Positions 1-8,549 of a stretch of 64,000 nucleotides of DNA are shown here, piece after piece. A model generated the notes under the pieces. It did no database searches, was not told the DNA's origin, and saw nothing but the letters and a program-made list of their open reading frames with translations. Origin of the DNA: Rhizobium esperanzae (lineage in GTDB: Bacteria; Pseudomonadota; Alphaproteobacteria; Rhizobiales; Rhizobiaceae); assembly GCF_002204185.1 (NCBI RefSeq), contig NZ_MXPU01000011.1:1-64000 (forward strand), read 5' to 3'. Every line of letters starts with the position of its first letter. The first letter of the stretch is position 1. The translations under genes and the position numbers were made by a program.

Positions 1-2
1 TC

Positions 3-1520
3 GGCAAGGGCGGCAGGGAAATCTGGATCGAAGCCTCCTACAATCCCGTCTTCAGTGGCGGAAAGCCGTATAAGGTGGTGAAATTCGCGACCGATATCAC
101 CAGGCAGAAAATGCAAAGCGCCGAAGATGCCGGCAAGATAAGCGCGCTGTCGCGCGCCCAGGCGGTTATCGAATTCACGCCGAAAGGAGAGATTCTGACG
201 GCGAACGAAAATTTCCTGTCGGCGCTCGGCTATCAGCTTGCCGAGATCCAGGGCCGCCACCATTCCATGTTCTGCGAAAGCGCCTACGTCAACAGTGAGG
301 ATTATCGACGCTTCTGGGAGCGCCTGTCAGCTGGCGAATTCGTGGCTGATGAATTTCTGCGCCTCGGCAAGGGCGGCAAAAGGCTCTATATCCAGGCCAC
401 CTACAATCCAATCCTCGACATGAACGGCAAGGTGTTCAAGGTCGTCAAATTCGCGACCGACGTTACCGCCCGCGTCAACAATGTCGATCAGCTGGCGTCG
501 TCCTTGATGGCGCTGTCCGGCGGCGATTTGACCCAGGAAGTCGCAACACCATTCATTCCGACACTGGAAAAGCTCCGCACCGATTTCAACGCTGCGGTCA
601 GCAAGCTGCGCACAGCGATGCAGGTTGTGGCGCAAAACGCAACGGGCATCGCTGCCGGAGCCCAGCAGGTTCGCGCCGCTTCGGACGATTTGTCGAAGCG
701 TACGGAACAGCAGGCGGCTTCCGTCGAGGAAACCGCAGCCGCCCTCGAAGAGATCACCACGACGGTCTCCGATTCCAGCAACCGCGCCCAGGAGGCCGGT
801 CAACTGGTGCGAAGGACGCGCGAGAACGCCGAGCGTTCCGGGGAGGTGGTCCGCAGCGCCGTCGATGCGATGGGCAAGATCGAGTCATCGTCGGCCGAGA
901 TCGGCAATATCATCGGCGTTATCGACGAAATCGCCTTTCAGACCAATCTCCTGGCGCTTAACGCGGGCGTCGAGGCGGCGCGCGCGGGCGATGCCGGCAA
1001 GGGTTTTGCGGTGGTCGCGCAGGAAGTGCGCGAGCTTGCACAGCGGTCGGCCAAAGCGGCAAAGGAGATCAAGGAACTCATCAGCGCCTCGAACGAGCAT
1101 GTGAAGAGCGGGGTGACGCTGGTCGGCCAAACCGGCAAGGCGCTGGAAGAGATCGTCGCCCAGGTTCAGCAGGTCAACGGCAATGTTCTTGCAATTGTCG
1201 AAAGCTCGAAGGAGCAGGCGACGGGCTTGAAGGAAATCAATACCGCCGTCAACACCATGGACCAAGGCACGCAGCAGAATGCCGCCATGGTCGAAGAATC
1301 GACGGCTGCCGCCCATAGTCTCGCCAAGGAGGCTGACGCGCTATTCCAGCTGCTGGGGCAGTTCAATATCGGCAACGTGGCCTCGCGGCAATCGCGCCCC
1401 GCCGCGGCAACCGGCGCTTCCAGGCCCGTCGCCTCGGAACCGCGGGCAATGGCTGCGAAGGTGAGCGCTGCCTTCCATGGCAATGCGGCAGTCGCCGGCG
1501 GTAGCTGGGAGGAGTTCTGA
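3..1520 (+). CDS. Methyl-accepting chemotaxis protein with PAS domains (5' end outside window)
   Basis: This is the C-terminal part of a chemoreceptor that signals to CheA/CheW. The frame is already open at base 3, so the start lies to the left. It shows the end of one PAS domain (to about base 115), a second PAS domain (about 150-470) whose closing segment repeats the first (VVKFATD), then a long helical signalling domain. The hairpin tip that contacts CheA and CheW is at about 919-987 (IDEIAFQTNLLALNAG). No membrane segment is visible in the part seen, which suits a cytoplasmic PAS receptor, but the missing N-terminus could hold one. The protein ends in GSWEEF, close to the NWETF tail that tethers CheR/CheB in enteric receptors, so methylation-based adaptation is likely (inference). 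It converges on the next gene with only 19 bases between. Confidence 0.95.
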   Translation, partial: GKGGREIWIEASYNPVFSGGKPYKVVKFATDITRQKMQSAEDAGKISALSRAQAVIEFTPKGEILTANENFLSALGYQLAEIQGRHHSMFCESAYVNSEDYRRFWERLSAGEFVADEFLRLGKGGKRLYIQATYNPILDMNGKVFKVVKFATDVTARVNNVDQLASSLMALSGGDLTQEVATPFIPTLEKLRTDFNAAVSKLRTAMQVVAQNATGIAAGAQQVRAASDDLSKRTEQQAASVEETAAALEEITTTVSDSSNRAQEAGQLVRRTRENAERSGEVVRSAVDAMGKIESSSAEIGNIIGVIDEIAFQTNLLALNAGVEAARAGDAGKGFAVVAQEVRELAQRSAKAAKEIKELISASNEHVKSGVTLVGQTGKALEEIVAQVQQVNGNVLAIVESSKEQATGLKEINTAVNTMDQGTQQNAAMVEESTAAAHSLAKEADALFQLLGQFNIGNVASRQSRPAAATGASRPVASEPRAMAAKVSAAFHGNAAVAGGSWEEF

Positions 1521-1539
1521 GGCACGCTGCGGCGGCGCC

Positions 1540-2511
1540 TCATTTCATCAGCCGGCCGATCGCCTCGATCTCGTTTGTCCATATGCCTGCCGCATAGTTC
1601 TGCGGCAGGCGCGCCAGTTGCGCGGCATCGTCGATGCCGGTCGAAAAATCGCCGCCGCGATAGGGACCGAGCACGAAGACCTCCGTTCCCGCATCTTCCA
1701 TCCGGTTGAGGAAGCGGTCCGGCCAGCCCCATAGCCACGGCGCGATATTAATTGGCACCAGCATCATCCGATGTTTGCAGGCTTCGGGCAGGAGGCCGGT
1801 CCAGCCATAGCCGAGATAGCCGAACAGGCAGCCCTTCAGGCTTTTGCGCGAGGCGGTTTTGACATCGGGTGTCAGCCGGCCGAGCACGTCGATCGGCTCG
1901 TCGCCGCCATGGACGATGATGCCGGCCCGCCGTGCGGCCGGAAGCCCGTTCAGCACGGCGGCGAGCTTTTCCCCCTCGTACGGATCGCGGCTCTTGATGT
2001 TGATGAGGAAGCGCCGATCCGGAAAGGTCGAAAGCACTTGCGCCAGCGTCGGCATCATGCCGACGCCCCGGCCGCGAAAGGGAAAGGTCTTGCCGCCGTC
2101 CGCGGTATAGCCGTAGCCGATGTCGAGCCTCCTCATCTCAGCCATCGAATGCTCGCGCGTCACGCCATGTCCGTCGGTGCGGCAGTCGAGCGTCCAGTCG
2201 TGAAAGACCGCGAATTCGCCGTCCGTCGTCGGATGCACGTCGATCTCGACGATATCGGCGCCGGCGGCGAAGCCCGCCTCCATCGAGGGTATAGTGTTTT
2301 CCAGATAGTTGTGTTTCGGCGCCAGCATGCGGCTCGCCGTGCACGTGTCGTTCTTCAGATCGGTCTCGTCGAAGCGCTGGGCGATGCCGCGATGGGCGAG
2401 CAGCACCGGCTTTCCCGGCCGATGCTCGGCAATGAGGCTGGTATTGTTGAGATAGATGCCGGCGGCTGCGAGCGCGATCGCCGCCGCGCAATAGAAAAGC
2501 TTCCTGCCCAT
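1540..2511 (-). CDS. Glycerophosphodiester phosphodiesterase family protein
   Basis: This is a 323-residue protein of the GDPD/PI-PLC TIM-barrel family, which hydrolyses glycerophosphodiesters to sn-glycerol 3-phosphate and an alcohol. The catalytic pattern is readable: LLAHRG with H40, the acidic pair in EIDVH (E89, D91) and the second histidine in FHD (H104). An N-terminal hydrophobic stretch (about residues 7-20) should export or anchor it, so it probably acts in the periplasm. The start at 2511 is preferred because AGGAGG lies eight bases upstream; an in-frame start at 2544 lacks such a site. The family has bacterial members with other glycerolipid substrates, so the substrate is not fixed. 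It is divergent from the hydrolase at 2628. Confidence 0.88.
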   Translation of the reverse strand: MGRKLFYCAAAIALAAAGIYLNNTSLIAEHRPGKPVLLAHRGIAQRFDETDLKNDTCTASRMLAPKHNYLENTIPSMEAGFAAGADIVEIDVHPTTDGEFAVFHDWTLDCRTDGHGVTREHSMAEMRRLDIGYGYTADGGKTFPFRGRGVGMMPTLAQVLSTFPDRRFLINIKSRDPYEGEKLAAVLNGLPAARRAGIIVHGGDEPIDVLGRLTPDVKTASRKSLKGCLFGYLGYGWTGLLPEACKHRMMLVPINIAPWLWGWPDRFLNRMEDAGTEVFVLGPYRGGDFSTGIDDAAQLARLPQNYAAGIWTNEIEAIGRLMK

Positions 2512-2627
2512 CTCCGCTCCTCCTGATTGCATCGACGAAGGCAACAGCTAGAAAGCGATTCTGGTTGTTCTTGGGCTGTTTTCCGGCTTTTCTATGCGCG
2601 GGTTATTCGCTGGAAAGGATTGGCATT

Positions 2628-3434
2628 GTGGTGGAACGACAGGACGACGAACTCATCCATTTCGAAGCGCAAGGGGCCGCGCCGTTGCCGCCGGCTGCTG
2701 TCGAAGGCCATGTCGGGCGGGAGGGCGCCCGCATCTGGTATGCGAGCTACGGGACAGGCCCTGCCGTCATTCTGCTGCATGGCGGCCTCGGCCATAGCGG
2801 CAACTGGGGCTACCAGGTCCCGGCGCTGCTCGGCCGCGGCCGCCGCGTCGTACTGATCGACAGCCGCGGCCATGGCCGAAGCACCCGCGATGACCGTCCC
2901 TACACCTATGAGCTGATGGCTGCCGACGTGCTGGCGGTGATGGACGAACTGCGGCTGGAAACGGCGGCGTTCGTCGGCTGGAGCGACGGCGCCTGCATCG
3001 CGCTGATCCTCGCCATGACGGCGCCGTCGCGTGTCGAGGGCGTCTTCTTCTTCGCCTGCAACATGGATCCGAGCGGCACGCTGGAATTCGTTCCGACCGC
3101 GGTCATCGACCGATGTTTCGCTCGCCACGCCAAGGATTATGCGGCATTGTCCGCCACGCCGGACGATTTCAATTCGTTCGTCGAGGCGGTCGGCCTGATG
3201 ATGCGAACCGAGCCGAATTATGGGGCGGAGGACCTCGGCCGCATCGGCATTCCGGTCGCGATCGTGCTCGGCGAATACGACGAATTCATCAAAGCCGAAC
3301 ATGCCGAATATCTTGCCGGCAGCATCCCGGACGCTCAGATGATCTACCTGCCCGGCGTCGGCCATTTCGCGCCGCTGCAGCGGCCGGCGCAGTTCAACGC
3401 CGCGATCTTATCCTTTCTCGACGGGATCAGGTGA
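2628..3434 (+). CDS. Alpha/beta hydrolase
   Basis: This 268-residue protein has the alpha/beta-hydrolase fold with an evident triad: oxyanion HGG at 51-53, nucleophile S119 in GWSDG, acid D218 in GEYDEF and H246 in GVGHFAP. The S-D-G elbow is common among esterases and C-C bond hydrolases of small organic substrates; the substrate cannot be read. I chose the GTG at 2628 because GGAAAGG lies about nine bases before it. A longer in-frame start at 2565 would add 21 residues with no good ribosome site. No signal peptide is seen, so it should be cytoplasmic. It lies about 50 bases before the exonuclease gene on the same strand. Confidence 0.85.
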   Translation: MVERQDDELIHFEAQGAAPLPPAAVEGHVGREGARIWYASYGTGPAVILLHGGLGHSGNWGYQVPALLGRGRRVVLIDSRGHGRSTRDDRPYTYELMAADVLAVMDELRLETAAFVGWSDGACIALILAMTAPSRVEGVFFFACNMDPSGTLEFVPTAVIDRCFARHAKDYAALSATPDDFNSFVEAVGLMMRTEPNYGAEDLGRIGIPVAIVLGEYDEFIKAEHAEYLAGSIPDAQMIYLPGVGHFAPLQRPAQFNAAILSFLDGIR

Positions 3435-3485
3435 TGACGGTCACTTCCTCTGGCCTCGCGGCCATTTCCCGCTATCTCTTGGTCC

Positions 3486-4496
3486 ATGAGAGCTGATGTG
3501 CTGCTTTATCCTACCCCGGAAGGGCTCTATTGCCCGGAAGGCGGCTTTTATGTCGATCCGGTGCGGCCTGTCGAACGGGCGCTCGTGACCCATGGACATT
3601 CCGATCACGCAAGACCGGGCCATGTGAACGTGCTCGCCACCCGCCAGACGCTCGACATCATGCGCCTGCGTTACGGCGAGGGCTTCTGCGCCAGCGAGCA
3701 GGTTGCCGGTTTCGGCGAGGAGCTGCTCATCAATGGCGTCAAGGTGAGTTTTCACCCCGCCGGCCATGTGCTCGGCTCGGCCCAGATCGCCATCGAGAAG
3801 AACGGCACCCGCATCGTTGTCTCCGGCGATTACAAGCGCCGCCCCGACCCGACCTGCGCACCCTATGTGCCGGTCGCCTGCGATGTCTTCATCACCGAGG
3901 CGACCTTCGGCCTGCCGGTCTTCCATCATCCAGATCCGATCGACGAGACCGGCAAGCTGCTGGCCTCGCTCCGGCAATTTCCCGAACGCACTCATCTGGT
4001 TGGCGCCTATGCGCTCGGCAAGGCCCAGCGCGTCATCCGACTGCTGCGCGATGCCGGTTATGCCGAGCCGATCTATATCCACGGCGCCATGGAAAAGCTC
4101 TGCGACTATTATGTCGGCCAAGGCATCGATCTCGGCGAGTTGCTGCCCGCGACGATCGAAAGCCGCGACAAATCCACCTTCCGGGGCGCCGTCGTCATCG
4201 GCCCGTCCTCGGCCTTTGCCGACCGCTGGGCCCGGCGCTTCAACGAGCCGCTGCCGGCCTTCGCCTCCGGCTGGATGATGGTGCGCCAGCGCGCTAAACA
4301 GCTCGGCGTCGAACTGCCGCTCGTCATCTCCGACCATTGCGACTGGCCGGAACTCACCGAAACGATCCGCGAACTGCGCCCGGCCGAGGTCTGGGTGACC
4401 CATGGCCGCGAAGAGGCGCTGGTGCGCTGGTGCCAGCTGCAGGGCATCAAGGCGAAACCGTTGCATCTGGTGGGCTATGAGGATGAGGCGGATTGA
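3486..4496 (+). CDS. Ligase-associated DNA exonuclease (metallo-beta-lactamase fold)
   Basis: This 336-residue protein belongs to the metallo-beta-lactamase/beta-CASP nucleases found next to bacterial ATP-dependent DNA ligases. The metal-binding motif THGHSDHAR (H36, H38, D40, H41) is intact and further ligands are offered by HPAGH and SGDYK. The family is related to SNM1/Artemis-type nucleases and is thought to trim DNA ends before ligation. The DNA ligase follows on the same strand after a 258-base gap filled by a palindromic repeat, which supports the assignment. The Lhr-type helicase and the PdeM phosphoesterase that often complete this cluster elsewhere are absent from this window. Confidence 0.92.
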   Translation: MRADVLLYPTPEGLYCPEGGFYVDPVRPVERALVTHGHSDHARPGHVNVLATRQTLDIMRLRYGEGFCASEQVAGFGEELLINGVKVSFHPAGHVLGSAQIAIEKNGTRIVVSGDYKRRPDPTCAPYVPVACDVFITEATFGLPVFHHPDPIDETGKLLASLRQFPERTHLVGAYALGKAQRVIRLLRDAGYAEPIYIHGAMEKLCDYYVGQGIDLGELLPATIESRDKSTFRGAVVIGPSSAFADRWARRFNEPLPAFASGWMMVRQRAKQLGVELPLVISDHCDWPELTETIRELRPAEVWVTHGREEALVRWCQLQGIKAKPLHLVGYEDEAD

Positions 4497-4516
4497 GATG
4501 AGCTGGAGCGTGCGTC

Positions 4517-4729
4517 AAAACCCCTCCCCAACCCCTCCCCACAAGGGGGAGGGGCTACCGCGCCGCGCTCGTCGCATTTTACGTCTGACGGCCCCGCATG
4601 CAGCGACGACACTTTGGGGCAAGCCGCGGCCACGGGTTAGTCCCTCCACCTTGTGGGGAGGGGTTGGGGAGGGGTGTTCTTCTCGCCAAGTTGGGGAGGG
4701 GCGTTCTTCTCGCCAAGTTGGGGAGTGGT
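4517..4729. repeat. Intergenic palindromic repeat (family A) with a short tandem duplication
   Basis: A G/C-rich inverted repeat lies between the exonuclease and ligase genes. The left arm (4517-4556) contains CCCCTCCCCACAAGGGGGAG and the right arm (4638-4675) its approximate complement, with about 80 bases between. Two further copies of the family lie at 24842-24987 and 62064-62213. Directly after it a 27-base unit beginning GTTCTTCTCGCC occurs twice (4676-4702 and 4703-4729). Such elements are frequent between rhizobial genes and may fold in RNA; no function is shown here. Confidence 0.85.
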
Positions 4730-4754
4730 TTTCCCCCGGAATACGGAGGCCCGC

Positions 4755-6380
4755 ATGAAAGCCTTCGCCGACCTCCTCGACCGCCTGGTCCTGACCCCCA
4801 GCCGCAACGGCAAACTCAAGCTGCTGACCGATTATTTCCGCGACACGCCCGATCCGGATCGCGGTTACGGCCTTGCCGCCATCGCCGGCACGCTTGACGT
4901 GCGCAATGTCAAGCCCGCCATGCTGCGCGACCTGGCGCTGGAGCGCATAGACGAGGTGCTGTTCCATTATTCCTACGATTATGTCGGCGATCTCGCCGAA
5001 ACCATTTCGCTTGTCTGGGACAATGAGCGGGATATCGACCGCTCGGCCCTGGCTCAGCCGCGCCTGGGTGAGGTCGTCACCCGCATGAACGGTCTCGGCC
5101 GTACCGAAGTGCGCGGCTATGTCCGCGATCTGCTCGACCGGCTGGATTCCTCCGGCCGTTTCGCCTTCATCAAGCTTGCGACCGGCGCGCTTAGAATCGG
5201 CGTTTCCGCCCGTCTTGCCAAGCAGGCGCTGGCCGATCTCGGCGGCAAGGACGTCACCGAGATCGAGACCCTCTGGCACGGCCTGCAGCCGCCTTACGAG
5301 ACGCTGTTCCAGTGGCTGGCGGGCGGCGGCGACAAACCGGCCCTGGCTTCACCGGCGATCTTCCATTCCGTCATGCTCGCCAATGCGGTGGAGGAGGGGG
5401 ACCTGACAGGTCTCGACCCGGCCGACTACGCCGCCGAATGGAAATGGGACGGCATTCGCGTTCAGCTTTCCCGCTCCGGCGACAGGCGCAAGATCTATTC
5501 GCGCTCCGGCGACGACATATCGGGCGCCTTTCCCGATATTCTCGAGGCGATCAATTTTTCCGGCGTCGTCGACGGTGAGTTGCTGGTCGGCGGCACCGCC
5601 CGCTCCAACAGCCCGACGCGCACCTTCTCCGACCTGCAGCAGCGCCTGAACCGTAAGACGGTGACGGCGAAGATGCTCGACGATTACCCCGCCTTTATCC
5701 GTGCCTACGACATGCTTTTCGACGGCGAGGAGGATATTCGCGGCCGCACCTATGTCGATCGCCGCGAGCGTCTTTCCGAGATCATCGACCGCGCGCCCCA
5801 TGACCGGTTCGACCTTTCGCCGCTCGTGCCTTTCTCCTCATGGGAGGAGCTCGACGCTCTGCGCGCCGCCCCGCCCGATCCGGTCATCGAGGGCGTGATG
5901 ATCAAGCGGCGCGACAGCATCTACCAAGCCGGCCGCATGAAAGGCCCCTGGTTCAAGTGGAAGCGCAACCCCTATAATGTCGATGCGGTGCTGATGTATG
6001 CCCAGCGCGGTCACGGCAAGCGCTCCAGCTATTATTCCGATTTCACCTTCGGCGTCTGGGCCGACGACGAGGACGGCGAACAGCTGGTGCCGGTGGGAAA
6101 GGCCTATTTCGGCTTCACCGATGCCGAACTCGAGCTGCTCGACAAGTTCGTGCGCAACAACACGACCGAGCGTTTCGGCCCGGTGCGCGCCGTGCGGGCC
6201 GACAGGGATTTCGGCTTCGTCGTCGAGGTGGCCTTCGAGGGCATCAACCGCTCGACGCGGCACAAATCGGGGGTCGCCATGCGCTTCCCCCGCATCGCCC
6301 GCCTTCGCCCCGACAAGCCACCTTACGAGGCCGACCGCCTGCGCACGCTGGTCGCCATGATCGATGCAAAGCCGGGTTGA
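4755..6380 (+). CDS. ATP-dependent DNA ligase
   Basis: This 541-residue protein seals nicks in DNA using ATP. The adenylation motif KWDGIR places the nucleophilic lysine at K230, preceded by an N-terminal DNA-binding region (about 1-200) and followed by the nucleotidyltransferase core and an OB-fold domain (motifs such as MIKRRDS, WFKWKR and VVEVAFEG). It belongs to the bacterial ligases found with a metallo-beta-lactamase-fold exonuclease, unlike the NAD-dependent replicative LigA. The ATG at 4755 has CGGAGG six bases upstream. A longer in-frame opening reaching back to 4653 translates the upstream repeat and is rejected. The likely role is repair of broken or gapped DNA together with the preceding nuclease (inference). 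Confidence 0.93.
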   Translation: MKAFADLLDRLVLTPSRNGKLKLLTDYFRDTPDPDRGYGLAAIAGTLDVRNVKPAMLRDLALERIDEVLFHYSYDYVGDLAETISLVWDNERDIDRSALAQPRLGEVVTRMNGLGRTEVRGYVRDLLDRLDSSGRFAFIKLATGALRIGVSARLAKQALADLGGKDVTEIETLWHGLQPPYETLFQWLAGGGDKPALASPAIFHSVMLANAVEEGDLTGLDPADYAAEWKWDGIRVQLSRSGDRRKIYSRSGDDISGAFPDILEAINFSGVVDGELLVGGTARSNSPTRTFSDLQQRLNRKTVTAKMLDDYPAFIRAYDMLFDGEEDIRGRTYVDRRERLSEIIDRAPHDRFDLSPLVPFSSWEELDALRAAPPDPVIEGVMIKRRDSIYQAGRMKGPWFKWKRNPYNVDAVLMYAQRGHGKRSSYYSDFTFGVWADDEDGEQLVPVGKAYFGFTDAELELLDKFVRNNTTERFGPVRAVRADRDFGFVVEVAFEGINRSTRHKSGVAMRFPRIARLRPDKPPYEADRLRTLVAMIDAKPG

Positions 6381-6499
6381 GCATTGCGCTCCTGTGCAAC
6401 AATGACGCAGGGCAATATTTTCAACATCATGTGTATTGGCGGCGCCGATTTTCCGATGCAAATCTGGCGTGCCGGGGGAAATGATTTAGGTGCTGCGTC

Positions 6500-7423
6500 A
6501 TGAGCTCGCATGAACAAAATTCCTTTTTCCGCCAACGCCGCGCCGTCCTGGCGGGGCTTGCCGGCGCACTCGTCCTGCCGCGCATGGCGGCCGCCTTCGA
6601 TGTCCCGGACGAGCCCCGCCTTGCCAAGCACGACTATGCCGCCGTCCGCCGCCGGTTCCGCACGAAACTCCTGCAGAAGGGGCCGGCGCCGGACAAATAC
6701 GAACCGTTGACCGCGCCTGCCGACGCCGAGAAGATCTTCTACCGCTCCGGCTATGGCGGCGAACTGGAACTGGCGGCCTGGGTCTCCAGATACAAGCGCG
6801 AGCGCACCGCCAGGCCGGCCGTGCTCTTCCTGCACGGCGGCAATGCCATGGGCGTCGGCCACTGGCAGCTGATGAAGCCCTATATGGATGCGGGTTATGT
6901 CGTGATGATGCCGTCGCTGCGCGGCGAGAACGGCCAGAGGGGCAATTTCTCCGGCTTCTACGATGAGGTCGACGATGTGCTTGCCGCCACCGAGCGCCTG
7001 GCGCATCTGCCGGGCGTCGATCCCGGCCGCCTGTTCATCGCCGGCCATAGCATCGGCGGCACGCTGACCATGCTGGCGGCGATGAGCACCCAAAAATTCC
7101 GCGCCGCCGCGCCGATATCGGGCAATCCCAACGCCTTCCGCTTCTTCAGCCGCTACCCCCAGGACATCCGTTTCGACGACAGCAATGCGCATGAATTCGA
7201 GGTGCGTTCGGCGCTCTGTTACGCCCACAGCTTCAAATGCCCCATCCGGGTGGTTCACGGCACGGAAGAGTCGCATTTCAACGACCGCGCCGATCTGCTC
7301 GCCCGCCGCGCCCGCGCCGCGGGCATCCATATCGAAACCGACACGGTCACCGGCAACCACACCTCGGCGCTGCCGGCCGAGATCGAACAGAGCATCCGCT
7401 TCTTCCATGGAGTGGCGGCCTGA
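6500..7423 (+). CDS. Exported prolyl-oligopeptidase-like serine hydrolase
   Basis: This 307-residue alpha/beta hydrolase of the S9/dienelactone-hydrolase type has oxyanion HGG at 112-114 and nucleophile S184 in AGHSIGG; VVHGTEE and the later GNH probably supply the acid and histidine. The N-terminus carries an Arg-Arg pair (RQRRAVLAG, residues 11-19) followed by a hydrophobic stretch and AAA, which looks like a Tat signal, so it is likely periplasmic. The substrate is unknown. The ribosome site is weak. The next small gene starts 49 bases downstream. Confidence 0.85.
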   Translation: MSSHEQNSFFRQRRAVLAGLAGALVLPRMAAAFDVPDEPRLAKHDYAAVRRRFRTKLLQKGPAPDKYEPLTAPADAEKIFYRSGYGGELELAAWVSRYKRERTARPAVLFLHGGNAMGVGHWQLMKPYMDAGYVVMMPSLRGENGQRGNFSGFYDEVDDVLAATERLAHLPGVDPGRLFIAGHSIGGTLTMLAAMSTQKFRAAAPISGNPNAFRFFSRYPQDIRFDDSNAHEFEVRSALCYAHSFKCPIRVVHGTEESHFNDRADLLARRARAAGIHIETDTVTGNHTSALPAEIEQSIRFFHGVAA

Positions 7424-7472
7424 TTTTTCGCCGCCGCTTCAAATGCAGGCCCATTGGGCCTATATTCCCCGT

Positions 7473-7697
7473 ATGACGACGGACGCAGAGACCATGATCG
7501 TGCCGAACGACTTCCCCGAGCTGAAAGGGCTCGTCTGGAATCGTGACCCCGCGCGCGCGATACCTGCCTCGGAGGTTTTTGCGCTGTATGAACGCAACTG
7601 GCGTTTCGTCGATGCTAGCAGGCTGACTGAGCGGGAGAAGCGACTGATCCGCCATCTGACCGCCGCCTATGGCAACGGCGTCCTGCTCGTCTCCTGA
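7473..7697 (+). CDS. Small protein upstream of an AbiEii-type nucleotidyltransferase
   Basis: This 74-residue soluble protein matches no family I recognise. It starts with MTTDAETMIV and has a charged helical centre (RLTEREKRLIRHLTAAYG). The start at 7473 was chosen because the frame further upstream only translates the end of the preceding hydrolase in another phase. It ends 55 bases before the nucleotidyltransferase gene on the same strand, so the two are probably co-transcribed. By position it could be the antidote or specificity partner of that protein, but it lacks the winged-helix domain of AbiEi antitoxins, so this is only a suggestion. Confidence 0.6.
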   Translation: MTTDAETMIVPNDFPELKGLVWNRDPARAIPASEVFALYERNWRFVDASRLTEREKRLIRHLTAAYGNGVLLVS

Positions 7698-7752
7698 TTT
7701 TCCGTTTCTTTATCCTTCGTATTTAGGCTTGGGCGGAAACCAGGTGGCCATT

Positions 7753-8451
7753 ATGGAATTCAGACGTCCCGAACATCGCACCATCGCTGCGGCCCTTCGG
7801 CTGATGCGGGCGGATTTTTTTCTGGCCAATAAGTGTTGGTTTGCCGGCGGAACAGCCATCGTCATGAATCTCGATGAATACCGGCTGTCGCTTGACGTCG
7901 ATTTTCGCTGTGCGGATGGCGAAGGATATCGCGTCCTGCGCCTGGCGGCGATCGAAAGCGGAGCAGGAGCCTTTTTCGGAGAGCCGGTCACGACGCTCAG
8001 GGACTTCAGGACCGACCAATACGGCATACGTACGGTCCTTACTCTCCAAGATCAGGCTATTCGCTTCGAAATCGTGCGTGAGGCGCGGATCGCGCTTGAA
8101 GGCACTTTCGATTCGCGACTGAACGTTCCAATGCTGTCGCTGCCTGACATGTTTGCCGAAAAGCTGCTCGCCAACGCAGACCGCTGCCAGGACAGGACTG
8201 TCGCCTACCGTGATGCTATCGATCTGGGGATGCTTCTCACCCGCTACGTGGAGATTCCCACTGTCGCCGTTCTGAAGGCGACCGAAGCTTATGGCCAGGA
8301 CATCGAACGCAAGATCGGCTGGGTCCTGGCGAAGCTTAAGGAAGAGACGGAATTGAGGTATGCCGCAAGCGTCCTGCAGATGGACGGCGATCTTGCCGTA
8401 CGGGCAATTGGCGCCCTTCGCCGCGAAGCGCAACGGCTCTGGTCGGTTTAA
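7753..8451 (+). CDS. Nucleotidyltransferase, AbiEii/AbiGii toxin family
   Basis: This 232-residue protein carries the signature of the DUF1814/AbiEii group of polymerase-beta-like nucleotidyltransferases: a G-G-T loop at 31-34 (FAGGTAIVM) and the paired aspartates of SLDVDF (D48, D50). A later stretch, LPDMFAEKLLANADR, supplies the conserved helix seen in the family. AbiEii proteins act as toxins in abortive-infection toxin-antitoxin systems, and relatives transfer nucleotides to tRNA. The start at 7753 has AGGTGG five bases upstream; an in-frame ATG at 7669 would overlap the preceding gene by 29 bases. Whether this copy is toxic cannot be read. Confidence 0.85.
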   Translation: MEFRRPEHRTIAAALRLMRADFFLANKCWFAGGTAIVMNLDEYRLSLDVDFRCADGEGYRVLRLAAIESGAGAFFGEPVTTLRDFRTDQYGIRTVLTLQDQAIRFEIVREARIALEGTFDSRLNVPMLSLPDMFAEKLLANADRCQDRTVAYRDAIDLGMLLTRYVEIPTVAVLKATEAYGQDIERKIGWVLAKLKEETELRYAASVLQMDGDLAVRAIGALRREAQRLWSV

Positions 8452-8549
8452 TCTCCCGGCTTTTCCCCCGACGCCAGCCTCGCGCCAGCCGCGGGTGCCA
8501 TCCTGCCGGCAGATATCGCTGTCTTGCCGATCTTTGATAGGGTGGTCCC

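Noticed and set aside
4653..4754. N-terminal extension of the DNA ligase by 34 residues
   Set aside because: The extension translates the palindromic repeat and tandem duplication; the ATG at 4755 has a good ribosome site.
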